10,401 nucleotides of DNA from an uncultured Bacteroidales bacterium (GCA_937884015.1 CALGBV010000085.1:1-10401), one strand, 5' to 3'. Shown: positions 1 through 5,961, numbered from the stretch's first letter. Translations and numbers: made by a program. The notes: generated by a model from the letters alone, not told the origin.

Positions 1-902
1 CCAATGGGCAAATCGCCTTTCAGCATGATGCCTTTGGAATGTAGATAGTTTACAGCCTCACGCAACTGCTTGTCGCAATGGAATTGCAGGAAATAATAGA
101 ACTCTCGGCAGCCTTCGCCGGCATGTTCCGACCAACGGCTGACATCTGTCGTATTGTTTGCATCGCGTCGTGCGCAGAAATCGGCGTAAGGGACAAGCCA
201 ATCCTCGTTTTGTGCAAAAAACGACTTGAAACATCCATCATTTTGCAACAATTCCCATTGCTGCGCGAAAGCGGTCTTCAAGTACTTCCATTTGGTTTTC
301 AACACATTCGGATAATCCACAAACGAAAGCGAATTGAGTTGCTGCTGTTCATCTTTGAAAAGTTCGTTCTCTTCAACACCCAAATTCTGAAGATTCAGAT
401 AAACCGGATTCAAGGCAAAAGCCGAAATGGCATTATAAGGATAAGAATCGTGCCAATCGAAATGCGCACTGGTATCATTGATTGGAAGCAGTTGGATGAT
501 TTTCAAATTATTGGCCACACACCAATCGGCCAATTTCATCAAGTCGGAAAATTCGCCAATGCCGAAATCGTTGTCGCTACGCAAACTGAAAAGCGGAACG
601 GCAACACCAACCTTTTTCTCCAGGGTTTCAGCATCAAAAGCATCCCAGACCGACTTTGAAACTTTCCAACAACGATTTCCGCGAGTTTCCCATCTAATCT
701 GGCCCTTTTCCTTGACAATGTATTTATATTCAACGGTTTCCGACTCATCAAGTTCTATGATGACCGACCAATAACCATTATCCACATAACGCATCGCAAG
801 CGCATTTTCAGGGTCCCATGAACCTAAAGCATCCATATTACCCGTCAAGAACAATTCTTCGCCCCAATGGCTGTCATATTTTAAGTGAAAAATAACTTTC
901 AT
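1..902 (-). CDS. malQ: 4-alpha-glucanotransferase (amylomaltase, GH77) with N-terminal CBM20, 5' part only
   Basis: Cytoplasmic enzyme that transfers glucan segments between maltodextrins and releases glucose. Only the first 300 codons are present; the frame is open to the left edge, so the C-terminal two thirds or so lies outside. Residues 1-95 form a starch-binding CBM20 domain (ALGSWDPENALAM, GYWSV, VEYKYIV, WETRGNR). The GH77 catalytic domain begins near residue 100 with GVAVPLFSLRS and FGIGEF, followed by QLLPINDT, SYPYNAISAFALNPVYLNL and, at the edge, KGDLPIG, all typical of MalQ. The start ATG at 902 was chosen because CBM20 begins immediately and a perfect -7 box (907-914) lies just upstream. 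As I recall, Bacteroides MalQ carries two CBM20 domains before GH77; here there is room for only one. The gene is divergent from the acyltransferase gene. The family call is very secure; starch-binding activity is inferred from the domain. Confidence 0.93.
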   Translation of the reverse strand, partial: MKVIFHLKYDSHWGEELFLTGNMDALGSWDPENALAMRYVDNGYWSVIIELDESETVEYKYIVKEKGQIRWETRGNRCWKVSKSVWDAFDAETLEKKVGVAVPLFSLRSDNDFGIGEFSDLMKLADWCVANNLKIIQLLPINDTSAHFDWHDSYPYNAISAFALNPVYLNLQNLGVEENELFKDEQQQLNSLSFVDYPNVLKTKWKYLKTAFAQQWELLQNDGCFKSFFAQNEDWLVPYADFCARRDANNTTDVSRWSEHAGEGCREFYYFLQFHCDKQLREAVNYLHSKGIMLKGDLPI

Positions 903-906
903 GCCA

Positions 907-914
907 CAAAAGTA
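907..914 (-). promoter_or_regulatory. -7 promoter element for malQ
   Basis: The minus strand reads TACTTTTG, an exact match to the Bacteroidota -7 consensus TAnnTTTG. Only four bases separate it from the malQ ATG, so the transcript would begin at or next to the start codon (leaderless or nearly so). I see no convincing -33 TTTG at the usual spacing. Confidence 0.55.
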
Positions 915-955
915 CTTTTTATTCCATAAACATCGTTCCGCATTGCACATTTTAT

Positions 956-963
956 TAGTTTTG
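956..963 (+). promoter_or_regulatory. -7 promoter element for the acyltransferase gene
   Basis: TAGTTTTG matches the Bacteroidota TAnnTTTG consensus exactly and ends 19 bases before the ATG at 983. The spacing resembles that of the purE and ung boxes in this window. No clear -33 element is visible. Confidence 0.55.
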
Positions 964-982
964 CGAGCAAATCAGCAACGAA

Positions 983-1651
983 ATGACCACATTCGACTTT
1001 TTCAACATCCTTCGCTCCATTCCGAAATCCTTGCGTTTCAACTTGCATTATTTTCCTTTTGCAACGGGCATTAAAATGCCTGTAATCGTTTCACACCGCA
1101 CTTTTTTGCGAGAGTTACATGGCAAGGTGAATTTACCGGAAAACATTGAAACTGCGATGGTTAAAATCGGCTTTGGCGATGTCGGCCATTACGATCGCAA
1201 GCGTTCACGCACCATTTGGCAAGTGAGCGGTGAAGTGAATTTTGCTGGAAAGGCAAGCATTGGTCACGGATCAAAAATTTCAGTGCGTGGAAAACTGAAT
1301 TTAGGAGAAAAATTCAACATAACTGCCGAAAGTACAATAGTTTGCGCCAAGGAAATCACTTTTGGGAATGACTGCCTTATAAGTTGGGATGTGCTGGTGA
1401 TGGACACGGATGAGCATCCTATATATAATAAGGAGCACGAGCGCATCAATCCTGACAAGCCGATTACGGTCGGTAACCACGTCTGGATTGGCTGCAAGTG
1501 CGTGTTGCTGAAAGGTGCGGAAATTCCGAATGACACGGTTTTGGCAGCAGGAACACAATTGCGCTCGTCTTTTGCAGGTGAAAATCAGATTGTTGGAGGC
1601 AATCCGCCCGCCATTTTGAAACGCGATGTGACTTGGCAACATGCTGAATGA
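983..1651 (+). CDS. Left-handed beta-helix (hexapeptide-repeat) acyltransferase, WbbJ/LacA-like
   Basis: 222-residue protein, predicted to transfer an acyl group, usually acetyl from acetyl-CoA, to a sugar or polysaccharide precursor. Residues 1-80 form a non-repeat N-terminal region. From about residue 85 the six-residue periodicity of a left-handed beta-helix begins (ASIGHG, ISVRGK, LNLGEK, ITFGND, then ITVGNH, VWIGCK, TVLAAG). DTDEH at 141-145 supplies the probable catalytic histidine H145, followed by the usual HPIYN-type loop. IVGGNPPAILKR at 203-214 is the typical C-terminal signature of sugar O-acetyltransferases of this group. The ATG at 983 follows a -7 box by 19 bases. The gene stands alone, divergent from malQ and convergent with adk, with no glycosyltransferase neighbours, so its acceptor cannot be told from context. 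The family call is firm; the substrate is unknown. Confidence 0.87.
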   Translation: MTTFDFFNILRSIPKSLRFNLHYFPFATGIKMPVIVSHRTFLRELHGKVNLPENIETAMVKIGFGDVGHYDRKRSRTIWQVSGEVNFAGKASIGHGSKISVRGKLNLGEKFNITAESTIVCAKEITFGNDCLISWDVLVMDTDEHPIYNKEHERINPDKPITVGNHVWIGCKCVLLKGAEIPNDTVLAAGTQLRSSFAGENQIVGGNPPAILKRDVTWQHAE

Positions 1652-1655
1652 AAAA

Positions 1656-1724
1656 TGTAGAGACGTAGCGTGCTACGTCTGAAAATGCAATTGAAAAAGA
1701 GACGTAGCACGCTACGTCTCTACA
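1656..1724. repeat. Nested palindromic intergenic repeat (REP/MITE-like)
   Basis: Two 25-base arms (1656-1680 and 1700-1724) are perfect inverted copies of each other around a 19-base spacer. The outer ends read TGTAGAGACG and, on the far side, CGTCTCTACA. Each arm is itself a hairpin: AGACGTAGC and GCTACGTCT with a two-base loop (1661-1680 and 1700-1719). The RNA could therefore fold as one long stem or as two short hairpins. It fills the convergent gap between the acyltransferase gene and adk, where it may end transcription in both directions. A relative lies at 7415-7440. I see no target-site duplication and no coding capacity. Confidence 0.85.
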
Positions 1725-1752
1725 GATTGGTTGTGAAAATTCACCCTTGTTT

Positions 1753-2322
1753 TTATAAGGTTTCAATCACCTTGCATAGGTTTTCGAAAATCTGAGGAAT
1801 TTCGCCCACGCCATTCACTGGGTGCAGGTTGCCTTTGCCTTGGTAGAAATCGAGGACTGGGCGGGTCTTGGCTTCGTATTCCACGAAACGGTGCTTGATG
1901 GATTCGAGGTTGTCGTCGGCACGGCCACTGGTCTTGCCGCGTTCAAGCATACGCTCGATGAGCATTTCTTCTGGCACCTCAAGACTGAGGACGCCAGAAA
2001 GATTCATGTTGAATTTCTTCATCATATCATCGAGGATTTCGGCTTGCTTCACGGTGCGTGGATAACCATCGAACAGAAAACCAGCTGATTCGCGGTTTTC
2101 AGAAATCTTCTTTTCAATGATTTTTGCCACGATCTCATCAGAAACGAGGTTGCCTTGCCCGATGATTTCCTTGACCTGAAGACCTAATTCGGTTTCAGCG
2201 GCGATTTCTTCACGCAGGATTTCTCCTGTCGAGATGTAGGTCAGATTGTATTTTTCGCGCAGGAATTGTGATTGCGTTCCTTTGCCGGCTCCTGGAGGGC
2301 CAAATAAAATGATGTTTAGCAT
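1753..2322 (-). CDS. adk: Adenylate kinase, short (LID-less) form
   Basis: Interconverts ATP + AMP and 2 ADP in the cytoplasm. The protein is 189 residues. The P-loop GPPGAGKGT is at 8-16, the AMP-binding segment STGEILREEI at 31-40, and FDGYPRT at 84-90. The ERGKTSGRADDN stretch (128-138) replaces the roughly 38-residue LID domain of long adenylate kinases with a short loop and has no zinc-binding cysteines, as in the short form common in this phylum. The start at 2322 gives MLNIILFGPPGAGKGT, the normal N-terminus; an in-frame ATG at 2355 would add 11 residues with no family counterpart. It lies 136 bases downstream of hpt on the same strand, a pairing common in Bacteroidales. A weak -7-like word (CATTTTTG, minus strand, 2366-2373) could give adk its own promoter; cotranscription with hpt is equally possible. 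Confidence 0.97.
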   Translation of the reverse strand: MLNIILFGPPGAGKGTQSQFLREKYNLTYISTGEILREEIAAETELGLQVKEIIGQGNLVSDEIVAKIIEKKISENRESAGFLFDGYPRTVKQAEILDDMMKKFNMNLSGVLSLEVPEEMLIERMLERGKTSGRADDNLESIKHRFVEYEAKTRPVLDFYQGKGNLHPVNGVGEIPQIFENLCKVIETL

Positions 2323-2458
2323 ATTTGTTGTGGTTTTATAGGATTTGCTTCGCAAAGAAATCTGTCAAAAATGAGAAGAAATCTTTCAATAATTTGATCT
2401 TGAATGATTTTGAAATAGATTTTTTCAAGATTTCTTGGCCTTGGCCAATCCCGAATGG
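2323..2458 (-). other. hpt-adk intergenic leader
   Basis: 136 A/T-rich bases with no gene. On the minus strand it holds a TTGGCC/GGCCAA six-base-pair mini-hairpin just after hpt (near 2440-2453), a TTTGC/GCAAA hairpin near 2343-2356, and a near-match to the -7 box, CATTTTTG, at 2366-2373. None has a T-run behind a long stem, so there is no convincing terminator between hpt and adk. Confidence 0.4.
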
Positions 2459-2995
2459 TTATTCGATGATTTTATAAATATCCGGTAGATTGCGTCCTTG
2501 TTGGTCATAATCCAATCCATAGCCTACGATGAACTCGTTGCCGATCTCCATGCCTTTGTAGTCGATGGGGTAGGTGTATTTGAAGTTGTCCGGTTTGAAG
2601 AAAAGCGTGGCGATGCGCACATCGGAGGCCTTTAAGTCGCGGAGTTTTTGGGTGGTGTAGCGCAAGGTGTGGCCCGTGTCGACGATGTCTTCTACGATGA
2701 CCACGTGGCGGCCGTTCAAAGGATGGTCCAAGCCGATGAGCTCGCGTACGACGTTGGTGGTCTCGGTACCCGCATACGACGACAACTTGACGAAGCTAAT
2801 CTCGCAGGGAATGGTGATGCGCTTGAACAGCTCGGACGCGAACATGAAGGCACCATTGAGAATCACGAGAAACAACGGATTCATGCCTTCCATGTCGTGG
2901 TTGATCTGGTTGGCCACATTTTGGATGCTGCTTTCGATTTTTTCTTGGGGGATGTACAGCCCAAATTCCTTGTCAATAACTTTTACCGTTTTCAT
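2459..2995 (-). CDS. hpt: Hypoxanthine phosphoribosyltransferase
   Basis: Cytoplasmic purine salvage enzyme: hypoxanthine (and usually guanine) + PRPP gives IMP/GMP + PPi. The 178-residue length is normal. VVIVEDIVDTGHT at 98-110 is the PRPP-binding motif with the paired acidic residues E102-D103. LFLVILNGAF (41-50) carries the non-proline cis-peptide region, KLSSYAGTETT (70-80) the mobile loop over the active site, FFKPD (132-136) the lysine that reads the purine 6-oxo group, and FIVGYGLDY (155-163) the base-stacking C-terminal region. The start at 2995 gives MKTVKVIDKEF. It begins only 19 bases after the stop of the secreted-protein gene on the same strand, and I see no TAnnTTTG box in that gap or just before it, so it may be transcribed from the 4.2 kb promoter or from an unrecognised one. 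Sampled G+C is high (about 53-63%) compared with the upstream gene. Confidence 0.97.
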   Translation of the reverse strand: MKTVKVIDKEFGLYIPQEKIESSIQNVANQINHDMEGMNPLFLVILNGAFMFASELFKRITIPCEISFVKLSSYAGTETTNVVRELIGLDHPLNGRHVVIVEDIVDTGHTLRYTTQKLRDLKASDVRIATLFFKPDNFKYTYPIDYKGMEIGNEFIVGYGLDYDQQGRNLPDIYKIIE

Positions 2996-3014
2996 TTCGA
3001 TGCGTTGTCGCTTC

Positions 3015-4178
3015 TTATTTGTTGATTACAATTTTGACTTTATCTGTGTGAATCCCGTCCGCAACGACATTAACATAATAAAGACCATTTGGTGTATTGG
3101 TCGTATCGATTGTGGCGTTTTTCCCTCTTGTTGTTACTTCTTTGATTTTGCTTCCCAAAACATTATAAAAGGCGGTTATACTATCGATTCCAGCGTCAAT
3201 TAGTACACTGTCTGTAATATGGTAGTTCAAATATTTCATTTTATAAAACCCGGCTAATTCTCCTATAATCCAATGTGCAGTTGAGGCTGGGGCAGAATTG
3301 CTATCATCCCATACATTGTCATAGTCGAATACATAATTACCATTTAATAGCGTCATATTGCCTTTGGAATTTTGTAGTGTCCACATAGAGAATAATGGCA
3401 GCTTGTATGTTTCCATAAAGTGCTCGTTGTCATACAAAGTATAGACTACGGCATCTTCATCAAATTGGTTGGTGATATGGCAAGTTTGATCAACAACTTC
3501 ATACAAATCTCCATTATTAGCATCTACGAGTATCCTATATTCTCGTGAGACTGTGTTTATACAAAATCTCCATGCGAATCTGTAATTATCTGTCTCTAAA
3601 GTAGTGTTGTATGCTTTTGCAATACAAAGTGTTCCTTTGGGTAGTAGCTTTCTATAGCGAATGGAGTCAAAGCTTCCATCGTAATTTCTGCAATAGCCAT
3701 TTAATGAGGCGGGGTCTTGCCAAATGAATGTTTCGTGGATGGCACTCAGTGCAATAGACAGCGCTTCTAATTTGGAAATAGGATTGGATGTGATTAAGTC
3801 TAAGTTACCGACCAAATACGATGAAACCATTGTTACAGTGTCCTGCTTGGATTCAACGATAACGGTAGCTCCCTCCACTTCGTAACCGTCATAGTATTGT
3901 TGATACTTGGCGACACCCGTTGGAGTTGCACGGAATCCATCTTTTGGACGAAGTTCATCTCGTTCGCTCAGGCCAAACTCTTCCTTGCAAATAGGGATGA
4001 AATCCTTGACAAGAAGCGGAATGTTGTTGTCTGTTTTGACGAGGTATCCAGGCTTGTTGAAGACATACCAGTGAGGCGCAACTTCATGAGCCAAAATTGA
4101 AGGTTTCTCTTGGCAGTATCCGTTAAAAACGGAGGTGCTTAACGCAAAAGCAAAGATTAATGTTTGAAGTTTTGACAT
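3015..4178 (-). CDS. Secreted thermolysin-like (M4) propeptide protein lacking the catalytic core, with T9SS sorting domain
   Basis: 387 residues. Residues 1-24 are a signal peptide (hydrophobic LIFAFALSTSVF, likely cut near GYC/QEK). Residues about 70-130 resemble the FTP fold of M4 protease propeptides (GVAKYQQYYDGYEVEGATVIVE). Residues 130-230 resemble the following PepSY-type propeptide region (KLEALSIALSAI, FAWRFCINTVSREYRILVDANNGDLYEVVD). Residues 244-318 match the first part of an M4 catalytic domain (VYTLYDNEHF, NYVFDYDN, STAHWIIGELAGFYKMKY). Where HExxH and the downstream glutamate-ligand segment should follow, the chain passes straight into a T9SS C-terminal domain (320-387: AFYNVLGSKIKEV, ATIDTTNTPNGLYYVNV, KVKIVINK). 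No HExxH exists in the protein. It may be a decayed protease with an in-frame internal deletion, or a secreted propeptide-like inhibitor or binding protein. The ATG at 4178 follows a perfect -7 box. Sampled G+C is about 33% in the second half and 47% near the start. The family assignment is by recognition, not by alignment. Confidence 0.75.
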   Translation of the reverse strand: MSKLQTLIFAFALSTSVFNGYCQEKPSILAHEVAPHWYVFNKPGYLVKTDNNIPLLVKDFIPICKEEFGLSERDELRPKDGFRATPTGVAKYQQYYDGYEVEGATVIVESKQDTVTMVSSYLVGNLDLITSNPISKLEALSIALSAIHETFIWQDPASLNGYCRNYDGSFDSIRYRKLLPKGTLCIAKAYNTTLETDNYRFAWRFCINTVSREYRILVDANNGDLYEVVDQTCHITNQFDEDAVVYTLYDNEHFMETYKLPLFSMWTLQNSKGNMTLLNGNYVFDYDNVWDDSNSAPASTAHWIIGELAGFYKMKYLNYHITDSVLIDAGIDSITAFYNVLGSKIKEVTTRGKNATIDTTNTPNGLYYVNVVADGIHTDKVKIVINK

Positions 4179-4205
4179 GGTGATTTGATGTTTGGATTAG
4201 ACAAG

Positions 4206-4213
4206 CAAAATTA
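4206..4213 (-). promoter_or_regulatory. -7 promoter element for the M4-like/T9SS gene (and possibly hpt-adk)
   Basis: The minus strand reads TAATTTTG, an exact TAnnTTTG match, 27 bases upstream of the ATG at 4178. It is the only good box upstream of the three-gene minus-strand run 4178-1753, apart from the weaker one before adk. Confidence 0.5.
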
Positions 4214-4286
4214 CAAAATAAATGCCAATATGAAGATGGTTGATGAAAAAATGATCAAACATCAAGGCAGGAAAGCCGAAAAAAAC

Positions 4287-4294
4287 TATTTTTG
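4287..4294 (+). promoter_or_regulatory. -7 promoter element for purE
   Basis: TATTTTTG matches TAnnTTTG exactly and ends 18 bases before the purE ATG at 4313. The box overlaps an upstream in-frame ATG at 4292, which argues that 4313 is the true start. No PurR-like operator or riboswitch-sized leader is present. Confidence 0.6.
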
Positions 4295-4312
4295 CGTTCA
4301 AATTCATTTGTT

Positions 4313-4819
4313 ATGGAACCTATCGTTAGCATCATCATGGGAAGCACCAGCGATCTTCCCGTTCTCGAAAAAGCTGCGCAGTTCTTCGACGAGATGGAAA
4401 TCCCGTTCGAGATGAACGCCCTCAGCGCACACCGCACGCCGCAAGAGGTTGAAACCTTTGCCCGCGAAGCCCAAGGTCGCGGCATCAAGGTCATTATTGC
4501 TGCCGCTGGCATGGCTGCCGCTTTGCCTGGCGTGATTGCCGCCAGCACCTCATTGCCTGTGATTGGCGTGCCTGTGAAAGGCATGTTGGATGGCTTGGAT
4601 GCCATGTTCTCAATCATTCAGATGCCTCCAGGCATTCCGGTTGCCACCGTTGGCGTGAATGCTTCGCTGAATGCCGCCATCCTTGCTGCCGAAATGCTGG
4701 CTTTGGGTGATCCCGAAATGGCTGCCAAAGTGGAAAATTACAAGGCTGGCTTGAAAAAGAAAATCACCAAGGCCAACGAAGACCTGAAAGAGGTGAAATA
4801 CAAGTTTAAGACGAACTGA
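4313..4819 (+). CDS. purE: N5-carboxyaminoimidazole ribonucleotide mutase (PurE, class I)
   Basis: Converts N5-CAIR to 4-carboxy-AIR in de novo purine synthesis; normally works as an octamer. 168 residues, a normal length. MGSTSDLP (9-16) is the phosphate/ribose-binding loop, SAHRTP (38-43) holds the catalytic histidine H40 (E. coli H45), and GIPVATVGVN (107-116) is the conserved C-terminal core. Residues 65-72 read AGMAAALP where class I enzymes usually have AGGAAHLP or similar: the position equivalent to E. coli H75 is A70 (codon GCT). Everything else looks intact. The start at 4313 gives MEPIVSIIMGS; the frame is also open to an ATG at 4292, but that codon overlaps the promoter. Divergent from the M4-like gene, with a strong hairpin terminator after the stop, so it appears monocistronic. 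No purK is adjacent. Confidence 0.96.
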   Translation: MEPIVSIIMGSTSDLPVLEKAAQFFDEMEIPFEMNALSAHRTPQEVETFAREAQGRGIKVIIAAAGMAAALPGVIAASTSLPVIGVPVKGMLDGLDAMFSIIQMPPGIPVATVGVNASLNAAILAAEMLALGDPEMAAKVENYKAGLKKKITKANEDLKEVKYKFKTN

Positions 4820-4843
4820 GTTCCGCCTGTTTAATAATCTTTT

Positions 4844-4885
4844 AGGCTTGAAATAACTGATTGTCAGTTGCTTCAAGCCTTTTGC
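4844..4885 (+). terminator. Nested-hairpin terminator after purE
   Basis: An outer stem pairs AGGCTTGAA (4844-4852) with TTCAAGCCT (4872-4880). An inner stem pairs AACTGA (4855-4860) with TCAGTT (4864-4869) around a TTG loop. A two-base mismatch joins the stems. The plus strand continues TTTGCCG then a T-run, fitting Rho-independent termination of purE. Read from the other strand the flank is A-rich rather than U-rich, so it is less suited to ending the convergent barrel-protein transcript. Confidence 0.8.
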
Positions 4886-4927
4886 CGTTTTTGAAAGACA
4901 ATTGGATTTGGAGTTGTGTCAAAAAGG

Positions 4928-5719
4928 TTATTTGTTGAATCTTGAGCCCCAATTATAGGAAATGAAAAACGTAAGGAAAAGTCTCCTGTTTCTTTGCGAA
5001 TCGATGATGGAAACGCCCATTGGATAACACTCGGCTATAACGCCGAAATTGATGGCTTGGTATCTTGTCTTTGAGGTGCCGATGTCGAAACTCAATCCGC
5101 CTTTCACATGAATTCCGGGAGAAAATCCGAGTTCCTTGAAACCTTTTGAAATAGGAGCCTTGCCAACAATGTCGAGCCATTGGCTTTGGTCGTCGAACCT
5201 TCTTTCACTCAAGACTTCCTCATACTCTCCCATGGCGTTTTCCTGATATACCAAAACGTAGTAATAATAAGGTTTCAGCATGGCTAACGAAACGCCGCCT
5301 TCGTATATCCAGCGTAATTCCACGCCGCCCCAATAAGGTTTTCCGTAGATGCGTTTTTCCTGACCGTAGCCGAAACGGATTCCGAAAACCGTGTTGAGTT
5401 TGCCGTAAACGAAAGGCCGTGCAAGCGGATTGGCGTATCCTGAAATCATGCGGATTTCCTTCAGTGAATTAAGCGTGAAAAACTCGGTCTCCCAATTGCA
5501 AGTGGTGTGGATGTTCTTGATCCTTCCAATCTTGAATCCGCATCCAAAGCCTTGGGAATGAATGCCTATGTTGATGGAATTCTGATGGTTGTAGATGATT
5601 TTTTCCTCAATGGGTGTGCCGTTTGGCGAATCAATGTCAATCTCTTGGCCATGCAATAAAAAAGGACACGCTGAAAGCAACAGCGTGAACAATAAAACTC
5701 TGATGACCGGTTTTTTCAT
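4928..5719 (-). CDS. Predicted outer-membrane beta-barrel protein, function unknown
   Basis: 263 residues. It starts with a signal peptide (MKKP, then the hydrophobic VLLFTLLLSACPFLLHG). Cleavage is probably near HGQ/E at 23-26; LLSAC could also act as a lipobox at C18, so lipidation cannot be excluded. The mature part has alternating polar/hydrophobic stretches rich in Gly, Tyr, Phe and Trp (SINIGIHSQGFGCGFKIG, PFVYGKLNTVFGIRFGYG, PYWGGVELRWIYEGGVSLAM, GIHVKGGLSFDIG, AINFGVIAECYP). It ends in an aromatic strand, LFLTFFISYNWGSRF, as in small Bacteroidota porin-like barrels. No enzymatic motif is visible. The gene lies 34 bases downstream of the small lipoprotein gene on the same strand and is probably cotranscribed with it. 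I do not recognise a named family; the barrel call is inferred from composition and strand pattern. Confidence 0.7.
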   Translation of the reverse strand: MKKPVIRVLLFTLLLSACPFLLHGQEIDIDSPNGTPIEEKIIYNHQNSINIGIHSQGFGCGFKIGRIKNIHTTCNWETEFFTLNSLKEIRMISGYANPLARPFVYGKLNTVFGIRFGYGQEKRIYGKPYWGGVELRWIYEGGVSLAMLKPYYYYVLVYQENAMGEYEEVLSERRFDDQSQWLDIVGKAPISKGFKELGFSPGIHVKGGLSFDIGTSKTRYQAINFGVIAECYPMGVSIIDSQRNRRLFLTFFISYNWGSRFNK

Positions 5720-5753
5720 GGCATTTCTCGTTTAGTGCCTCCGGCGAGCCTTA

Positions 5754-5885
5754 TCAGAAGCGGGTTTCCTTCTGGTATTTGCGTGATTCTCCGTAAGCCG
5801 GGCAACCTGATTTTGACTTGCAAGCCGTCATGAGAATACCTGAAACAATGGCTACTAATAATGCTATGGCAATTTTTTTCTTCAT
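5754..5885 (-). CDS. Small lipoprotein, 43 residues, GCPAY motif
   Basis: Short gene found by reading the minus strand: ATG at 5885, TGA at 5756-5754. The product has a KKK n-region, a hydrophobic stretch (IAIALLVAIVSGIL) and a lipobox LMTAC at 18-22, so signal peptidase II would leave a 21- or 22-residue lipid-anchored peptide. The mature peptide carries a second cysteine in GCPAYGE (27-33) and a basic tail ending RKYQKETRF. I recall small Bacteroidota lipoproteins with a similar CPAY-type motif, but no function. A -7-like word (TTAATTTG, minus strand, 5905-5912) lies 19 bases upstream, the same spacing as for ung and the acyltransferase gene, and the next gene follows after 34 bases. Competing longer open frames here lack any protein-like pattern. 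Confidence 0.78.
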   Translation of the reverse strand: MKKKIAIALLVAIVSGILMTACKSKSGCPAYGESRKYQKETRF

Positions 5886-5904
5886 AGAATTGTAATTTGA
5901 TTTG

Positions 5905-5912
5905 CAAATTAA
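5905..5912 (-). promoter_or_regulatory. -7-like promoter element for the lipoprotein/barrel pair
   Basis: The minus strand reads TTAATTTG, one mismatch from TAnnTTTG, 19 bases upstream of the lipoprotein ATG. It overlaps a ten-base perfect palindrome ATTTGCAAAT (5900-5909) that could be a chance product of the A/T-rich spacer. Confidence 0.35.
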
Positions 5913-5935
5913 CGACTTTTTATCGGAATTATTTC

Positions 5936-5943
5936 CATCTTTG
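5936..5943 (+). promoter_or_regulatory. -7-like promoter element for ung
   Basis: CATCTTTG differs from TAnnTTTG at one position and ends 18 bases before the ung ATG at 5962. Its position inside a possible longer open frame beginning at 5902 supports the 5962 start. Confidence 0.4.
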
Positions 5944-5961
5944 CAGAAAATTTATCGAATT

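Noticed and set aside
78..659. 193-codon plus-strand open frame opposite malQ
   Set aside because: The minus strand encodes an unmistakable CBM20-GH77 sequence over the same bases; the plus-strand translation has no recognisable pattern or promoter.
1656..1724. Insertion sequence with terminal inverted repeats
   Set aside because: There is no transposase reading frame between the arms (19 bases) and no target duplication, so it is at most a non-autonomous repeat element.
2648..3203. Plus-strand open frames opposite hpt and the end of the M4-like gene
   Set aside because: hpt on the minus strand has every family motif; the plus-strand products show none.
4179..4312. Purine riboswitch or PurR operator upstream of purE
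   Set aside because: The leader after the -7 box is only about 18 bases, too short for a riboswitch, and no palindromic operator is apparent.
5716..5907. 63-codon minus-strand open frame covering the small lipoprotein locus
   Set aside because: Its translation lacks a signal or domain pattern, while an overlapping frame gives a textbook lipoprotein signal with a lipobox and a well-placed promoter word.
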